In this document: positions 45,900-54,248 of the stretch, one piece after another
Numbering within the stretch: position 1 is the first letter of the stretch
How the letters are laid out: each line of letters begins with the position of its first letter
NCBI RefSeq assembly: GCF_016909015.1
Contig: NZ_JAFBFA010000013.1
Location: 51,994-115,993 of the forward strand
Direction of reading: 5' to 3'
DNA length: 64,000 nt
From: Gracilibacillus alcaliphilus
GTDB taxonomy: Bacteria > Bacillota > Bacilli > Bacillales > Amphibacillaceae
Translations under genes and position numbers: made by a program
The notes under the pieces: model-generated
Database searches by the model: none
What the model was told of the DNA's origin: nothing
Seen by the model: only the letters and a program-made list of their open reading frames with translations

Positions 45900-46862
45900 T
45901 CACACAATTCTGTATGGAGGCTGTCTTTTCTCTAAAACGCAAATTAAGTTTTCAGCAGCTAATTCAGCCATTTTATGCCGAGTTTGCACACTCGCACTTC
46001 CAATATGCGGTAAAGCAACTACATTAGGTAATGACACAAGGGGATGGGAAGCATTAATCGGCTCTTGCGCAAAAACATCCAGACCTGCTCCAAATATGTT
46101 GTGTTCCTTGAGAACTTGGTATAAAGCATGCTCATCTACTACTCCGCCCCGAGAAGTATTGATTAAAATACTTGTTCGTTTCATCATCTTTAATTCTCTT
46201 TCTGCAATTAAGTGATGGGTATGTTTTGTATATGGAACCATTACACAGACAAAGTCAGCTTCTCTAAGTAAGGTCTCTAAACTTACATAGGCAGCATGTA
46301 AATCTTCAACTGATCGCAAGTTTTTATTTCTATTATGAAATATAATATTCATATTAAATCCCAATGCCCGGCGAGCAACCGCTGTCCCTATTCTTCCCAT
46401 TCCAATAATGCCAAGGGTTGCACCATGTATATCTCTACCCGTTAACTGCATAGGTGACCAAGTTCTCCACTGATCATTTTTTATATAATCTACAGCTTCG
46501 GGAATTCGACGAGCAGTTGCCATTAACAAAGCAAAAGTTAAATCTGCAGTTGTTTCGGTTAAAACATCTGGAGTGTTGGTCACTATGATTCCATTTGCTT
46601 TAGCTGCTGTAATATCAATATTATTAAATCCGACAGCCATGTTACTAATTACTTTTAACTGCTGTGCACTCTCTATCATCTGTTCGTCTATTTCATCTGT
46701 TAACAAACAGTAGAGACCATCAACTTCGCGTATTTTTTCCTGCAAAATATGTCTAGGAACGGGAGTATCTTCACTATTCCACATCGCTAATTCACAATTT
46801 TCTTCTAACTTTTTCACGATGTTATTTGGTATTTTTCGTGTGATAAATATTTTAGGCTTCAT
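45900..46862 (-). CDS. D-isomer-specific 2-hydroxyacid dehydrogenase (glyoxylate/hydroxypyruvate reductase type)
   Basis: About 320 residues: NAD-binding LGIIGMGRIGTAVARRALGF, catalytic Arg in INTSRGGVVDEHAL, Glu in LDVFAQEP and His in ALPHIGSASVQTR. GhrB/GyaR-like members reduce glyoxylate, hydroxypyruvate or 2-ketogluconate. The start at 46862 follows GAAAGGAG. It is in the middle of the oxidation genes, 100 bases after the aldehyde dehydrogenase gene. Confidence 0.9.
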   Translation of the reverse strand: MKPKIFITRKIPNNIVKKLEENCELAMWNSEDTPVPRHILQEKIREVDGLYCLLTDEIDEQMIESAQQLKVISNMAVGFNNIDITAAKANGIIVTNTPDVLTETTADLTFALLMATARRIPEAVDYIKNDQWRTWSPMQLTGRDIHGATLGIIGMGRIGTAVARRALGFNMNIIFHNRNKNLRSVEDLHAAYVSLETLLREADFVCVMVPYTKHTHHLIAERELKMMKRTSILINTSRGGVVDEHALYQVLKEHNIFGAGLDVFAQEPINASHPLVSLPNVVALPHIGSASVQTRHKMAELAAENLICVLEKRQPPYRIV

Positions 46863-46963
46863 TTTACAACTCCTTTCATCTGAAAATAACACACCATTAC
46901 AGCTGATTCCCCACTATCCTTTCTATTTAACTAACACTGTTATAAGCCTATATTTTTGATGTA

Positions 46964-48457
46964 TTAATAACCAACATAGACTGTTTTTAAGTCTGTAAAA
47001 AAATCTAAGTTGGAATGACCAATAGAAAATGCGCCGGTTCCAGAGTTTTTCGTTCCACCAAAAGGCAAGTGAGCTGCACTAGCTGTACCGTGATTAATAT
47101 GAACCATGCCTGAGTCAATTTTCTCTACATATTTATAGGCAGTCGCTAAATCCCTAGTAAATATAACAGCTGCCAAACCATAGTCAACATTATTCGCTAC
47201 CGCTAATGCTTCTTCTAATGTTTCCACTTCGGTAACGGTAATGACAGGGCCGAAAATTTCCTCCTGAGCAATTTGCATAGATGGGTGTACGTTATCAAAT
47301 AAAGCCGGGGTCATATATGCCCCACTTTCAAATTTACCTCCTGTTAAGATTTCACCACCGTATAAAAGTGCTGCCCCTTCCCGCTTACCAATTTCAATAT
47401 ACTTTTGAACTGTTTTAAGATGGTTTTGATTTACTAAGGGACCAATAGTAGCTTCTTCCTCCCATGAAGGGCCAACTCTGATTTGTTTTATCTTTTTTAA
47501 AAGTGCTGCTAACAATTCCGCCTTTTTTTCTTTTATTACAATAACCCTGCTAATGGATGTACAACGCTGGCCGCTGCATGTACAGGCTGCTTCCACAATC
47601 TGATTAGCTACTTCCTTCACATTGTCGTAATCTATCACAACAGCTGGATTTTTTCCGCCTAATTCAAGTTGTGTTTTAGCAAGTTTTCGAGCAGCCATTT
47701 CATTTATTTTTATGCCTAACGCGGTAGAACCTGTAAAACTTATCCCCTTTACCGCTGGGTGTTGTACTAAACAATCGCCGACTTCTGAACCACTGCCAAT
47801 AACTAAATTAACCACACCATCAGGCACCCCGGCTTCCGCTAACAGCCCCATAATTCTTGCTGAAGTCCATGGTGTTGCTGTTGCAGGTTTATACACGACG
47901 GTACAGCCATATGCTAAAGCAGGTGCAATTTTGCGCATTGGTGTCACCATCGGGAAATTCCATGGTGCAATGGCTGCAATAACTCCAATTGGCTCACGAA
48001 CCGTGGAGTTCCAAACGTTCCCCCTTTCTGCCGGAAGTGTCTGTCCCTCCATTCGAAAGGCTTCCCCCGCGCTAAAACGGGTTTCCTTCGCTGCCCTCAG
48101 TACTTCACCAATTGATTCCTTCAAAATCTTTCCTTGCTCAGCCGAAACAATAAACGCCAATTCGTCTGCATTTGCTTCTAATAAATCAGCTATTTTATAT
48201 AAAATAGCTCCTCTTTCAGGACCTGGTAATTGAGACCAACTCTTAAATGCTTTATTTGCTGCACTTACAGCCATCTCTACATCTTCTTTATTTGACCTAG
48301 GAAACTCCGCCAATGCTTGCGTTTGATTCGAAGCATTATAAACAGTGTACGTTTCACCGGCAGATCCTTCTTTCCATTTTCCATCAATAAAATTGCCATA
48401 TTTCACACATGTTAGTTCTTTTAAAAAGTGCTGCATGTCCTTTGCTGTTGCCATCAC
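46964..48457 (-). CDS. NAD(P)-dependent aldehyde dehydrogenase
   Basis: About 497 residues of the ALDH superfamily: IAAIAPWNFPMVTPMRKIAPAL, ISFTGSTALG, catalytic Glu in QLELGGKNPAVV, nucleophile Cys in CTCSGQRCTSISR, and QEEIFGPVITV. It resembles the succinate/glutarate-semialdehyde and 2,5-dioxovalerate types, which suits a short hydroxy- or oxo-aldehyde. The start is either the GTG at 48457 or the adjacent ATG at 48454, both in range of AAAGGAG. It oxidises an aldehyde made perhaps by the neighbouring alcohol dehydrogenase. Confidence 0.92.
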   Translation of the reverse strand: MMATAKDMQHFLKELTCVKYGNFIDGKWKEGSAGETYTVYNASNQTQALAEFPRSNKEDVEMAVSAANKAFKSWSQLPGPERGAILYKIADLLEANADELAFIVSAEQGKILKESIGEVLRAAKETRFSAGEAFRMEGQTLPAERGNVWNSTVREPIGVIAAIAPWNFPMVTPMRKIAPALAYGCTVVYKPATATPWTSARIMGLLAEAGVPDGVVNLVIGSGSEVGDCLVQHPAVKGISFTGSTALGIKINEMAARKLAKTQLELGGKNPAVVIDYDNVKEVANQIVEAACTCSGQRCTSISRVIVIKEKKAELLAALLKKIKQIRVGPSWEEEATIGPLVNQNHLKTVQKYIEIGKREGAALLYGGEILTGGKFESGAYMTPALFDNVHPSMQIAQEEIFGPVITVTEVETLEEALAVANNVDYGLAAVIFTRDLATAYKYVEKIDSGMVHINHGTASAAHLPFGGTKNSGTGAFSIGHSNLDFFTDLKTVYVGY

Positions 48458-48470
48458 ATATTCCACTCCT

Positions 48471-49637
48471 TTATGCATTCATTAAAGACCGGCAAATATT
48501 TTTAAAATCTTCTATTGTTGGTTTAACAGGATTTATCGGGGTATTACCTGATTCCATGGCTTCTCTTGCAATCGCTTCCAGATGATCTTCTCTAACTCCA
48601 AAGTCTGATAAATTTTGTGTAATGCCTATATCCATTTTTAATTGTTCAATGGCTATCACTGCTCTTTTTGCTGCTTCCTTTTCAGATAGATGTACTATGT
48701 TTTCTCCAAATACACTCGCAATTTGGGCAAACTTTTTTGTATTTCCAATTAAATTAAAGCGCATAACTTCTGGTAGTAAAATTGCATTTACAACACCATG
48801 CGGAATGTTAAATCTTGCTCCCAATGGAATAGCTAATGAATGCGCTAATCCTAATCTAGTTGTGTTAAAAGCCATTGCTGCCATCGTACTAGCTAGCAGC
48901 ATATCCTTTCTTGCCTCCATATTCTCTCCTTGAACTACTGCCAGCCTAAGACTTCTTGCTACCAGCTTCATAGCTTGTAAGGAAAGTGCCTCAGAGATTG
49001 GTTGTGTTACTTTATTAACATAAGATTCTAATGCGTGCGTTAAAGCATCCATTCCTGTTGAAGCTGTAATATGCGGTGGCAAAGTAATTGTTAATTCAGG
49101 ATCGCATAATGCAATAGTTGGACAATTAAACATGCTTCCTACACTCAGTTTAGCTTTAGCTTGTTTATCCGAAAGCACTGAAAAACGGGTAATCTCACTC
49201 CCGGTTCCTGCTGTAGTTGGAATAGCTATCACAGGAAAACCGGGTGACTGAACCTTGTCAAGCCCGACATAATCACGAATATCCCCTCCATTTCCAAGTA
49301 ACATCCCTACAGACTTTGCGGTATCAAGCGAACTGCCACCTCCAACCCCTATGATTACATTACAATTTTTTTCTTTTGCTATTTTATAGGCATGATCAAC
49401 AGATTCAATGGTTGCTTCAGCTCCAATATCTGAAAAGATTTCATAGGGAACTTTTCCTTCTATTAGTGGTTTTTCTACTTTTTCTACTATACCTGCCTCA
49501 ACAACACCTGGGTCACCGATAACTAATGCTTTGTTTCCTTTTACTTCTTCCACATATCGTTTTAATTGGTTAACATATCCTGCTCCAAATTCAATTTTGG
49601 TAGGTATTTCATATCGAAAATGACTGCTCACTAGCAT
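48471..49637 (-). CDS. iron-containing alcohol dehydrogenase
   Basis: About 388 residues of group III Fe-ADH: IIGVGGGSSLDTAKSVGM (NAD site), IPTTAGTGSEITRFSVL, and metal ligands in the DALTHALESYV, LAHSLAIPLGARFNIPHG and adjacent segments (Asp-His-His-His set). Members act on lactaldehyde, 4-hydroxybutyrate, maleylacetate or 1,3-propanediol. The ATG at 49637 follows the Ldh2 stop by one base, so translation is coupled. Confidence 0.92.
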   Translation of the reverse strand: MLVSSHFRYEIPTKIEFGAGYVNQLKRYVEEVKGNKALVIGDPGVVEAGIVEKVEKPLIEGKVPYEIFSDIGAEATIESVDHAYKIAKEKNCNVIIGVGGGSSLDTAKSVGMLLGNGGDIRDYVGLDKVQSPGFPVIAIPTTAGTGSEITRFSVLSDKQAKAKLSVGSMFNCPTIALCDPELTITLPPHITASTGMDALTHALESYVNKVTQPISEALSLQAMKLVARSLRLAVVQGENMEARKDMLLASTMAAMAFNTTRLGLAHSLAIPLGARFNIPHGVVNAILLPEVMRFNLIGNTKKFAQIASVFGENIVHLSEKEAAKRAVIAIEQLKMDIGITQNLSDFGVREDHLEAIAREAMESGNTPINPVKPTIEDFKNICRSLMNA

Positions 49638-49638
49638 G

Positions 49639-50727
49639 TTATACACCTTCACTTTCCTTTACATTTTGTATGGAGGCTTTACTTATATCTAAGTCATACT
49701 TGAGTCCTAGATTTCTTAGTTCTTCCTCAACTTTAAAAGGTAATTCAATACCTTCCTTTTTTCTCTTTTCAGACAACCTCTTCTCAATCTCTCCTGGAAT
49801 TAATATTTCGTGAACTCCGTCTGCTCTAGGTTCTGATTTTATATCATCCATATACATATCCATGCGCTCTTTAAAAATTTGAATGTCCATAAAGCGATTG
49901 ACATCTATCGTGATGAAAAAATGACCGACATTTTGTGGGAATTCCCAATCCTCATACATATTTCTTACATATTTTCCAAAACCTGCACCAGTTAAAACGC
50001 CTGATAAAATATCTATAAACATAGAAATTCCATAACCTTTAGCCCCGCCTAAAGGCAATACAGCCCCTTCCAGTGCTTCTTTTGCGCTAGTAGTTGGTTT
50101 CCCGTGTCGATCAACCGCCCAACCTAAAGGTATTTTTTCTTCTTTTTGATCGGCCACAATAATTTTCCCTCTTGCTACAACACTAGTCGCCATATCTAAG
50201 ATAAATGGATCATATTTTCCACATGGTACACCTACAGCTAATGGATTGGTTCCAAGGAACGGTCTAACTCCTCCAGTAGGTGGCATAGTTTGTGATGCAT
50301 TTGACATAACCAAGATAATCAACTCTTCTTTCACTGCACGCAAAGCATAATATGCGCCTGTCCCAAAGTGATTAGAGTGTTTCGCACCAACAATACCAAT
50401 TCCAGTTGCCTTTGCTTTTTGCATAGATACTCTTAAAGCTTTATCACCAACCAGTGCTCCAAAGTTATTACCTCCATTTACAACAGCAATTGACTCCGCT
50501 TCATTCTCCACAGAGATCATTGCATTTGGATCAATCATCTTCTCTTCTATTCTCTTTAGATAAATACTTGTTCTAACTACGCCATGTGAATCTACTCCTC
50601 GTAAATCAGCCTCAACTAGTGATTGTGCTACTATTTTTGCTTTTTCTAAATGAACACCAGCTCGATTAAACATAGTTTCACAAAATTCTGCCAATTTTTT
50701 ATAATGATATTTATTTGGAGATTTCAT
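49639..50727 (-). CDS. Ldh2/MDH2-family NAD(P)-dependent 2-hydroxyacid dehydrogenase
   Basis: About 362 residues of the malate/L-lactate/L-sulfolactate dehydrogenase-2 family: EADLRGVDSHGVVRTSIYLKR (catalytic His), GIVGAKHSNHFGTGAYYA, MPPTGGVRPFLGTNPLAVGVP and ILDMATSVVARGKI. It oxidises a 2-hydroxy acid or reduces a 2-oxo or 2,3-dioxo acid. The ATG at 50727 overlaps the preceding gene by 17 bases. Relatives include 2,3-diketogulonate reductase and ureidoglycolate dehydrogenase, so a sugar acid is a fair guess. Confidence 0.9.
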   Translation of the reverse strand: MKSPNKYHYKKLAEFCETMFNRAGVHLEKAKIVAQSLVEADLRGVDSHGVVRTSIYLKRIEEKMIDPNAMISVENEAESIAVVNGGNNFGALVGDKALRVSMQKAKATGIGIVGAKHSNHFGTGAYYALRAVKEELIILVMSNASQTMPPTGGVRPFLGTNPLAVGVPCGKYDPFILDMATSVVARGKIIVADQKEEKIPLGWAVDRHGKPTTSAKEALEGAVLPLGGAKGYGISMFIDILSGVLTGAGFGKYVRNMYEDWEFPQNVGHFFITIDVNRFMDIQIFKERMDMYMDDIKSEPRADGVHEILIPGEIEKRLSEKRKKEGIELPFKVEEELRNLGLKYDLDISKASIQNVKESEGV

Positions 50728-51400
50728 CAATCTCACATCCTTTAGTTTTCAACGTCTCATCTATCCATCTTCTATCAATTGTGCCGTTTTTTATTTCCTC
50801 AAATGTTTGATACTCTTTCTTCTCTTGCTCTTTAACCTTTATCAGCACTTGCTCTGCCTCATGAGCAGGAATAGCAACAACCCCGTCCTCATCCCCAATA
50901 ATTAAATCCCCCGGTTCAATGATCATTCCGCCTATGGAAACAGGAACATTAATTTCCCCAGGGCCATCTTTATAGGGTCCTCGATGAGTAACACCTTTTG
51001 CATACATTGGAAAGTCACCTGATAAAAAAGCTGAAGAGTCACGAATGGCCCCATTCACTATACAGCCTCGAATCCCCTTTTTCTTTGATAACTCCAGCAT
51101 TATTTCACCCATGATAGCATTCGTTGTCTCCCCTCCCGCATCTACCACTAATACATCGCCTGGTTCTGCCAAATCTATTGCTTTGTGGACCATTAAATTA
51201 TCTCCTGGTCGTGTTCTGATCGTTAAAGCTACACCTATTAATTTCCCTTGTTTAAAGTAGGGTCTTAATTCAGAACCGGCAGAAAACATTCTATTCATGT
51301 TGTCACTTACATGGGGAGTGACAACATTTCTAAATTGATCAATCATTTGCCTGCTAATCTTTCTTTCTCTTTGTAAAATTCTAAAACCAATATCTTTCAA
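50711..51400 (-). CDS. RraA-like / HMG-CHA aldolase family protein (first gene of cluster)
   Basis: About 229 residues: VTPHVSDNMNRMFSAGSELRP, VALTIRTRPGDNLMVHKAID, VVDAGGETTNAIMGEIM and GCIVNGAIRDSSAF with the Arg-Asp pair, then the D-E-D-G-V-V-A-I-P end. This resembles 4-hydroxy-4-methyl-2-oxoglutarate aldolase and oxaloacetate decarboxylase members. The start is a TTG at 51400, eight bases after AAAGGTG; the frame runs to 51445 but those residues lie in the leader. As promoter-proximal gene it is probably a key step. Confidence 0.85.
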   Translation of the reverse strand: MKDIGFRILQRERKISRQMIDQFRNVVTPHVSDNMNRMFSAGSELRPYFKQGKLIGVALTIRTRPGDNLMVHKAIDLAEPGDVLVVDAGGETTNAIMGEIMLELSKKKGIRGCIVNGAIRDSSAFLSGDFPMYAKGVTHRGPYKDGPGEINVPVSIGGMIIEPGDLIIGDEDGVVAIPAHEAEQVLIKVKEQEKKEYQTFEEIKNGTIDRRWIDETLKTKGCEIDEISK

Positions 51401-51423
51401 AATAATCACACCTTTGCATTTTA

Positions 51424-51435
51424 TAGAAATCGATT
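51424..51435. promoter_or_regulatory. operator-like palindrome GAAATCGATTTC
   Basis: A perfect 12-bp palindrome with central CG, the usual form of LacI-family operators, 24 bases before the first gene of the cluster. It shares TTTTGGAAATCG with the site at 45850. Confidence 0.6.
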
Positions 51436-51626
51436 TCCAAAACAAATAAATAAAAAAGGCTATAAATAATTTAATTACCCCGCTAATAATAAGAGGATTG
51501 AGACTGCAATTTTATAAACATGCACATAATTATAAACCGTTTTCCGAAAACCCTTACATTTTTAAGTTATAAATACTGATATTACAGTATTTTATACATA
51601 AAAACCACTAGGTTTTGCGTTTCAAG

Positions 51627-51644
51627 ATTAGTGTAACGATTTCT
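51627..51644. promoter_or_regulatory. operator-like site, copy 3
   Basis: Minus-strand GAAATCGTTACACTAATC, located at the expected transcription start of the promoter at 51651-51679. It is identical over 18 bases to the site at 45850-45870. Binding here would block transcription. Confidence 0.6.
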
Positions 51645-51650
51645 AAAAAG

Positions 51651-51679
51651 AGAATAGCAAATTATTTAAAAAGCGTCAA
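51651..51679 (-). promoter_or_regulatory. promoter of the catabolic cluster
   Basis: TTGACG (51674-51679) and TATTCT (51651-51656), 17-bp spacer, minus strand. Confidence 0.6.
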
Positions 51680-51957
51680 CTTATTTTTTTAGAAAAATAG
51701 ACAAAACACCCATTAACCAATCTTGTAGAATATCCTCTGCCGCTTGATTGACTTGTGTTAGAGGTTATAAAAAAAAATCTGATAAATAATAATTTTTTTC
51801 ATCCCTATCGCTAGTTGATAATTCTTTCAATATGATATTTACAGACATAAGGGCATAGCGAATCAGAATATTATGGTATATGTATAACACCATGTTAATA
51901 TTGATAAAATGAAGGGTATAAAATAAATATGAAATATTGTATTGTAGGTGTATGTAG

Positions 51958-52830
51958 ATGAGCAAAAAAAGATTCATCATGCTATTCTCTTTCATCATGG
52001 TGATTGGAGTAGCTGTCTTTCTTTTTTTACAACCAGATAAAGAGCAAACACAACCGGTGCCAAGTGATCCTTCTGAACAAGAAACGGAAGAAGAAGCGAC
52101 AGTGGAAAAGCCGGAAGAAGAGGAATCACTGATTCAAACAGTTAGAGAAAGAATGGTTGGAGTCTTTACCTTTTTACAGAATGATACACACATTACCGCT
52201 ATTGGTGATTCTTTAACACAAGGTGTCGGAGATGAATTCGATAACGGGGGATATGTTGGCATTCTGGAAGACCAGCTTGAAGCTGGTAATGTCCGTGTTA
52301 CCATCGATAATTTTGGCGTGCGCGGGAATCGTACCGACCATTTATTAGAACGGTTAGAGGAAAAACCAGAAATTAATGAATCACTGGAAGAGGCTGACAT
52401 TGTGTTAATAACAATTGGCGCCAATGATATTATGCAGATTACGAAGGACAATTTCATGAATCTAACCGAAGAACCATTTATCAATGAGCGTGAGCCATAC
52501 AGCGAACGATTAACAAATATTTTGGAACATATGACTGAAATCCAGCCTGAGGCACGAATCTATCTATTAGGAATCTTTAACCCATTTGAAATGTATTTTG
52601 GTGAAATTGAAGAATTGGATCGAATTGTTACTCAATGGAATAACACCAGCCTTCAAGTCACTAATCAATTTGAACAAGCGCGATTCATTCCCATGCAAGA
52701 TATATTTCAACATACAAATGGTGATGTATTCGCTGAGGATAACTTCCACCCTAATCATAGCGGCTATCAATTAATGGCCGACAGAGTGATTACTTATTTA
52801 CAGAACGATATCCAAGAAGCCCAAAATTAA
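51958..52830 (+). CDS. ypmR: SGNH/GDSL hydrolase, YpmR-like, membrane-anchored
   Basis: A 290-residue protein: N-terminal membrane anchor (residues 6-25), an acidic Glu/Pro-rich spacer (30-58), then an SGNH esterase domain with ITAIGDSLTQGVGDE (nucleophile Ser), NFGVRGNRTDHL (Gly/Asn), TIGANDIM, and FHPNHSGYQLMAD (Asp/His). It acts outside the membrane. Its pairing with a YpmS-like gene matches Bacillus subtilis. The substrate is unknown (lipase/esterase annotation in the family). Confidence 0.88.
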   Translation: MSKKRFIMLFSFIMVIGVAVFLFLQPDKEQTQPVPSDPSEQETEEEATVEKPEEEESLIQTVRERMVGVFTFLQNDTHITAIGDSLTQGVGDEFDNGGYVGILEDQLEAGNVRVTIDNFGVRGNRTDHLLERLEEKPEINESLEEADIVLITIGANDIMQITKDNFMNLTEEPFINEREPYSERLTNILEHMTEIQPEARIYLLGIFNPFEMYFGEIEELDRIVTQWNNTSLQVTNQFEQARFIPMQDIFQHTNGDVFAEDNFHPNHSGYQLMADRVITYLQNDIQEAQN

Positions 52831-52842
52831 AGGATGACAACT

Positions 52843-53448
52843 ATGAGAGAGAGAAAATTAACAGATTGGAAAAGACTTTTCCTTACTTTATTATCTATTA
52901 ATGCGGTCATTTTTTTGGCTGTTCTGATATTTATTTTTTGGCCGGTACCAGGGGCTGAACCGCCAAATAAACAATTTATCGAAGATGAAGCTGGCGCTGA
53001 ATTTACCATTCGCTCAAGTAAAGATAATTTGAACGAACTCGTCAACGCCTATATCGATAAATTGCCGAAACAAGAAAATATTCAATATGCCATTAAATTT
53101 GACCAGGAAGTCCATCTATTGGGGTCTATCGAGGTATTCTCCTCAGAAGTACCCGTGAATATTACTTTTGAACCGATCGTTCAAGAAAACGGTGATATTC
53201 TCTTGCAAGCAACCGGTATGTCACTTGGACTATTGAGACTCCCTGAAGACAGGATCTTGCAATATGTAAACAGCCGGATCAAAACTCCAGAGTGGATCAC
53301 CATTAATCCAAAAGAGGAATCCATTTATATTGCCCTAACCCAAATGGAACTCAAAAGTAACTTTCACGTCAAGGCACAGCAAATTAATTTAGAGGATGAT
53401 AACATCAGTTTTCGTATTAAGATACCGAATAAAACACTTGGCCTATAA
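52843..53448 (+). CDS. ypmS: DUF2140 family protein, YpmS-like
   Basis: About 201 residues: a basic cytoplasmic head, one membrane segment (LLSINAVIFLAVLIFIFWPV), then an extracytoplasmic beta-rich domain. The order matches YpmS. I start at 52843 because the ATG at 52834 lies in the GGATG ribosome binding site. It begins 12 bases after ypmR and is surely co-transcribed. Function unknown. A family A repeat begins five bases past its stop. Confidence 0.85.
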   Translation: MRERKLTDWKRLFLTLLSINAVIFLAVLIFIFWPVPGAEPPNKQFIEDEAGAEFTIRSSKDNLNELVNAYIDKLPKQENIQYAIKFDQEVHLLGSIEVFSSEVPVNITFEPIVQENGDILLQATGMSLGLLRLPEDRILQYVNSRIKTPEWITINPKEESIYIALTQMELKSNFHVKAQQINLEDDNISFRIKIPNKTLGL

Positions 53449-53453
53449 ATGCG

Positions 53454-53596
53454 TGTTCAAAAAGGTCGAGAAAAAGGACCAAGAAGTTCAAGGCAGTGCA
53501 GCTTTGAGTAGCGGAATGTATGCTATTAATACATGAGCAACGGAAAAGTAAGCTAACGAAGAAATTCGATGCGTCATTTTTGTTGGCCTTTTTGAA
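53454..53596. repeat. family A repeat, copy 3 (143 bp, internally deleted)
   Basis: Ends TGTTCAAAAAG and CTTTTTGAACA are perfect inverted repeats, extending imperfectly inward (AAAAAGGTCGAGAAAAAGGAC against AAAAAGGCCAACAAAAATGAC). The middle of copies 1 and 2 is missing. It fills the gap between convergent ypmS and liaR. Confidence 0.82.
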
Positions 53597-53609
53597 CATC
53601 TTATAATGT

Positions 53610-54248
53610 TTAATCTTGCTGAATCAAATCATTCTGGTAAGCATAAACAGCTGCTTGAGTCCGGTCTTGCACCTCTAATTTGCTCAGGATATTGCTGACA
53701 TGCACCTTCGTTGTCTTCAAGGCAATGAATAATTCGTCAGCGATCTCCTGATTGGTTTTGCCTTGGGCAATCAGCAAAAGAATCTCCATCTCACGTTTGG
53801 TAAGACTATCATGAAGTGATTCTTTATTCTTTCCAGAGAACTTCTGCATCACCTTAGCGGTCACTTCTTTTTCCAGCACTGTTTCACCATTATAGGTATT
53901 ACGAATCGCATTGGCAATCACATCTGCCTTAGAAGTTTTCAATAAATAACTAGTTGCACCAGCTTCCAGCGCCGGATATACCTTATCATCATCAATAAAA
54001 CTAGTGACAATCAACACCTTCGCTTCCGGCCAAGCCGTTGTAATATGGCGCGTTGCTTCAATGCCATCCATTTCATCCATGACTAAATCCATTAAAATAA
54101 TATCCGGCTTTAACTCTAATGCTAAATCAACCGCTTTTTTTCCGTTATCTGCTTCAGCAATGACTTCAATATCTGGTTGTGTAGATAAGTATGCACTCAC
54201 ACCAATTCTTACCATTTCGTGATCGTCCACAAATAGAACTCGTATCAT
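53610..54248 (-). CDS. liaR: response regulator LiaR
   Basis: A 212-residue NarL-type regulator: receiver domain with phospho-acceptor Asp54 (ILMDLVMDEMDG), then a LuxR-type DNA-binding domain (LTKREMEILLLIAQGKTNQEIADELFIALKTTKVHVSNILSKL, in part). It is the output of the LiaFSR cell-envelope stress system. Its start overlaps the liaS stop (ATGA). Confidence 0.94.
   Translation of the reverse strand: MIRVLFVDDHEMVRIGVSAYLSTQPDIEVIAEADNGKKAVDLALELKPDIILMDLVMDEMDGIEATRHITTAWPEAKVLIVTSFIDDDKVYPALEAGATSYLLKTSKADVIANAIRNTYNGETVLEKEVTAKVMQKFSGKNKESLHDSLTKREMEILLLIAQGKTNQEIADELFIALKTTKVHVSNILSKLEVQDRTQAAVYAYQNDLIQQD

Larger units (their letters stand above)
51401..51957. other. promoter region of the catabolic cluster
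   Basis: A 557-base gene-free stretch holding a SigA-like promoter, two operator-like palindromes (51424-51435 and about 51627-51644) and a further palindrome GTTTTCCGAAAAC near 51539, which adjoins a minus-strand TATAAT. The right end forms the upstream region of the ypmR-like gene. Confidence 0.65.

Noticed and set aside
47712..48233. 173-codon plus-strand frame opposite the aldehyde dehydrogenase
   Set aside because: Overlaps a clear ALDH gene in full and has no initiation signal.
51539..51551. GTTTTCCGAAAAC as a cre site
   Set aside because: It misses the invariant TG and CA positions of the CcpA consensus; kept only as an unassigned palindrome.
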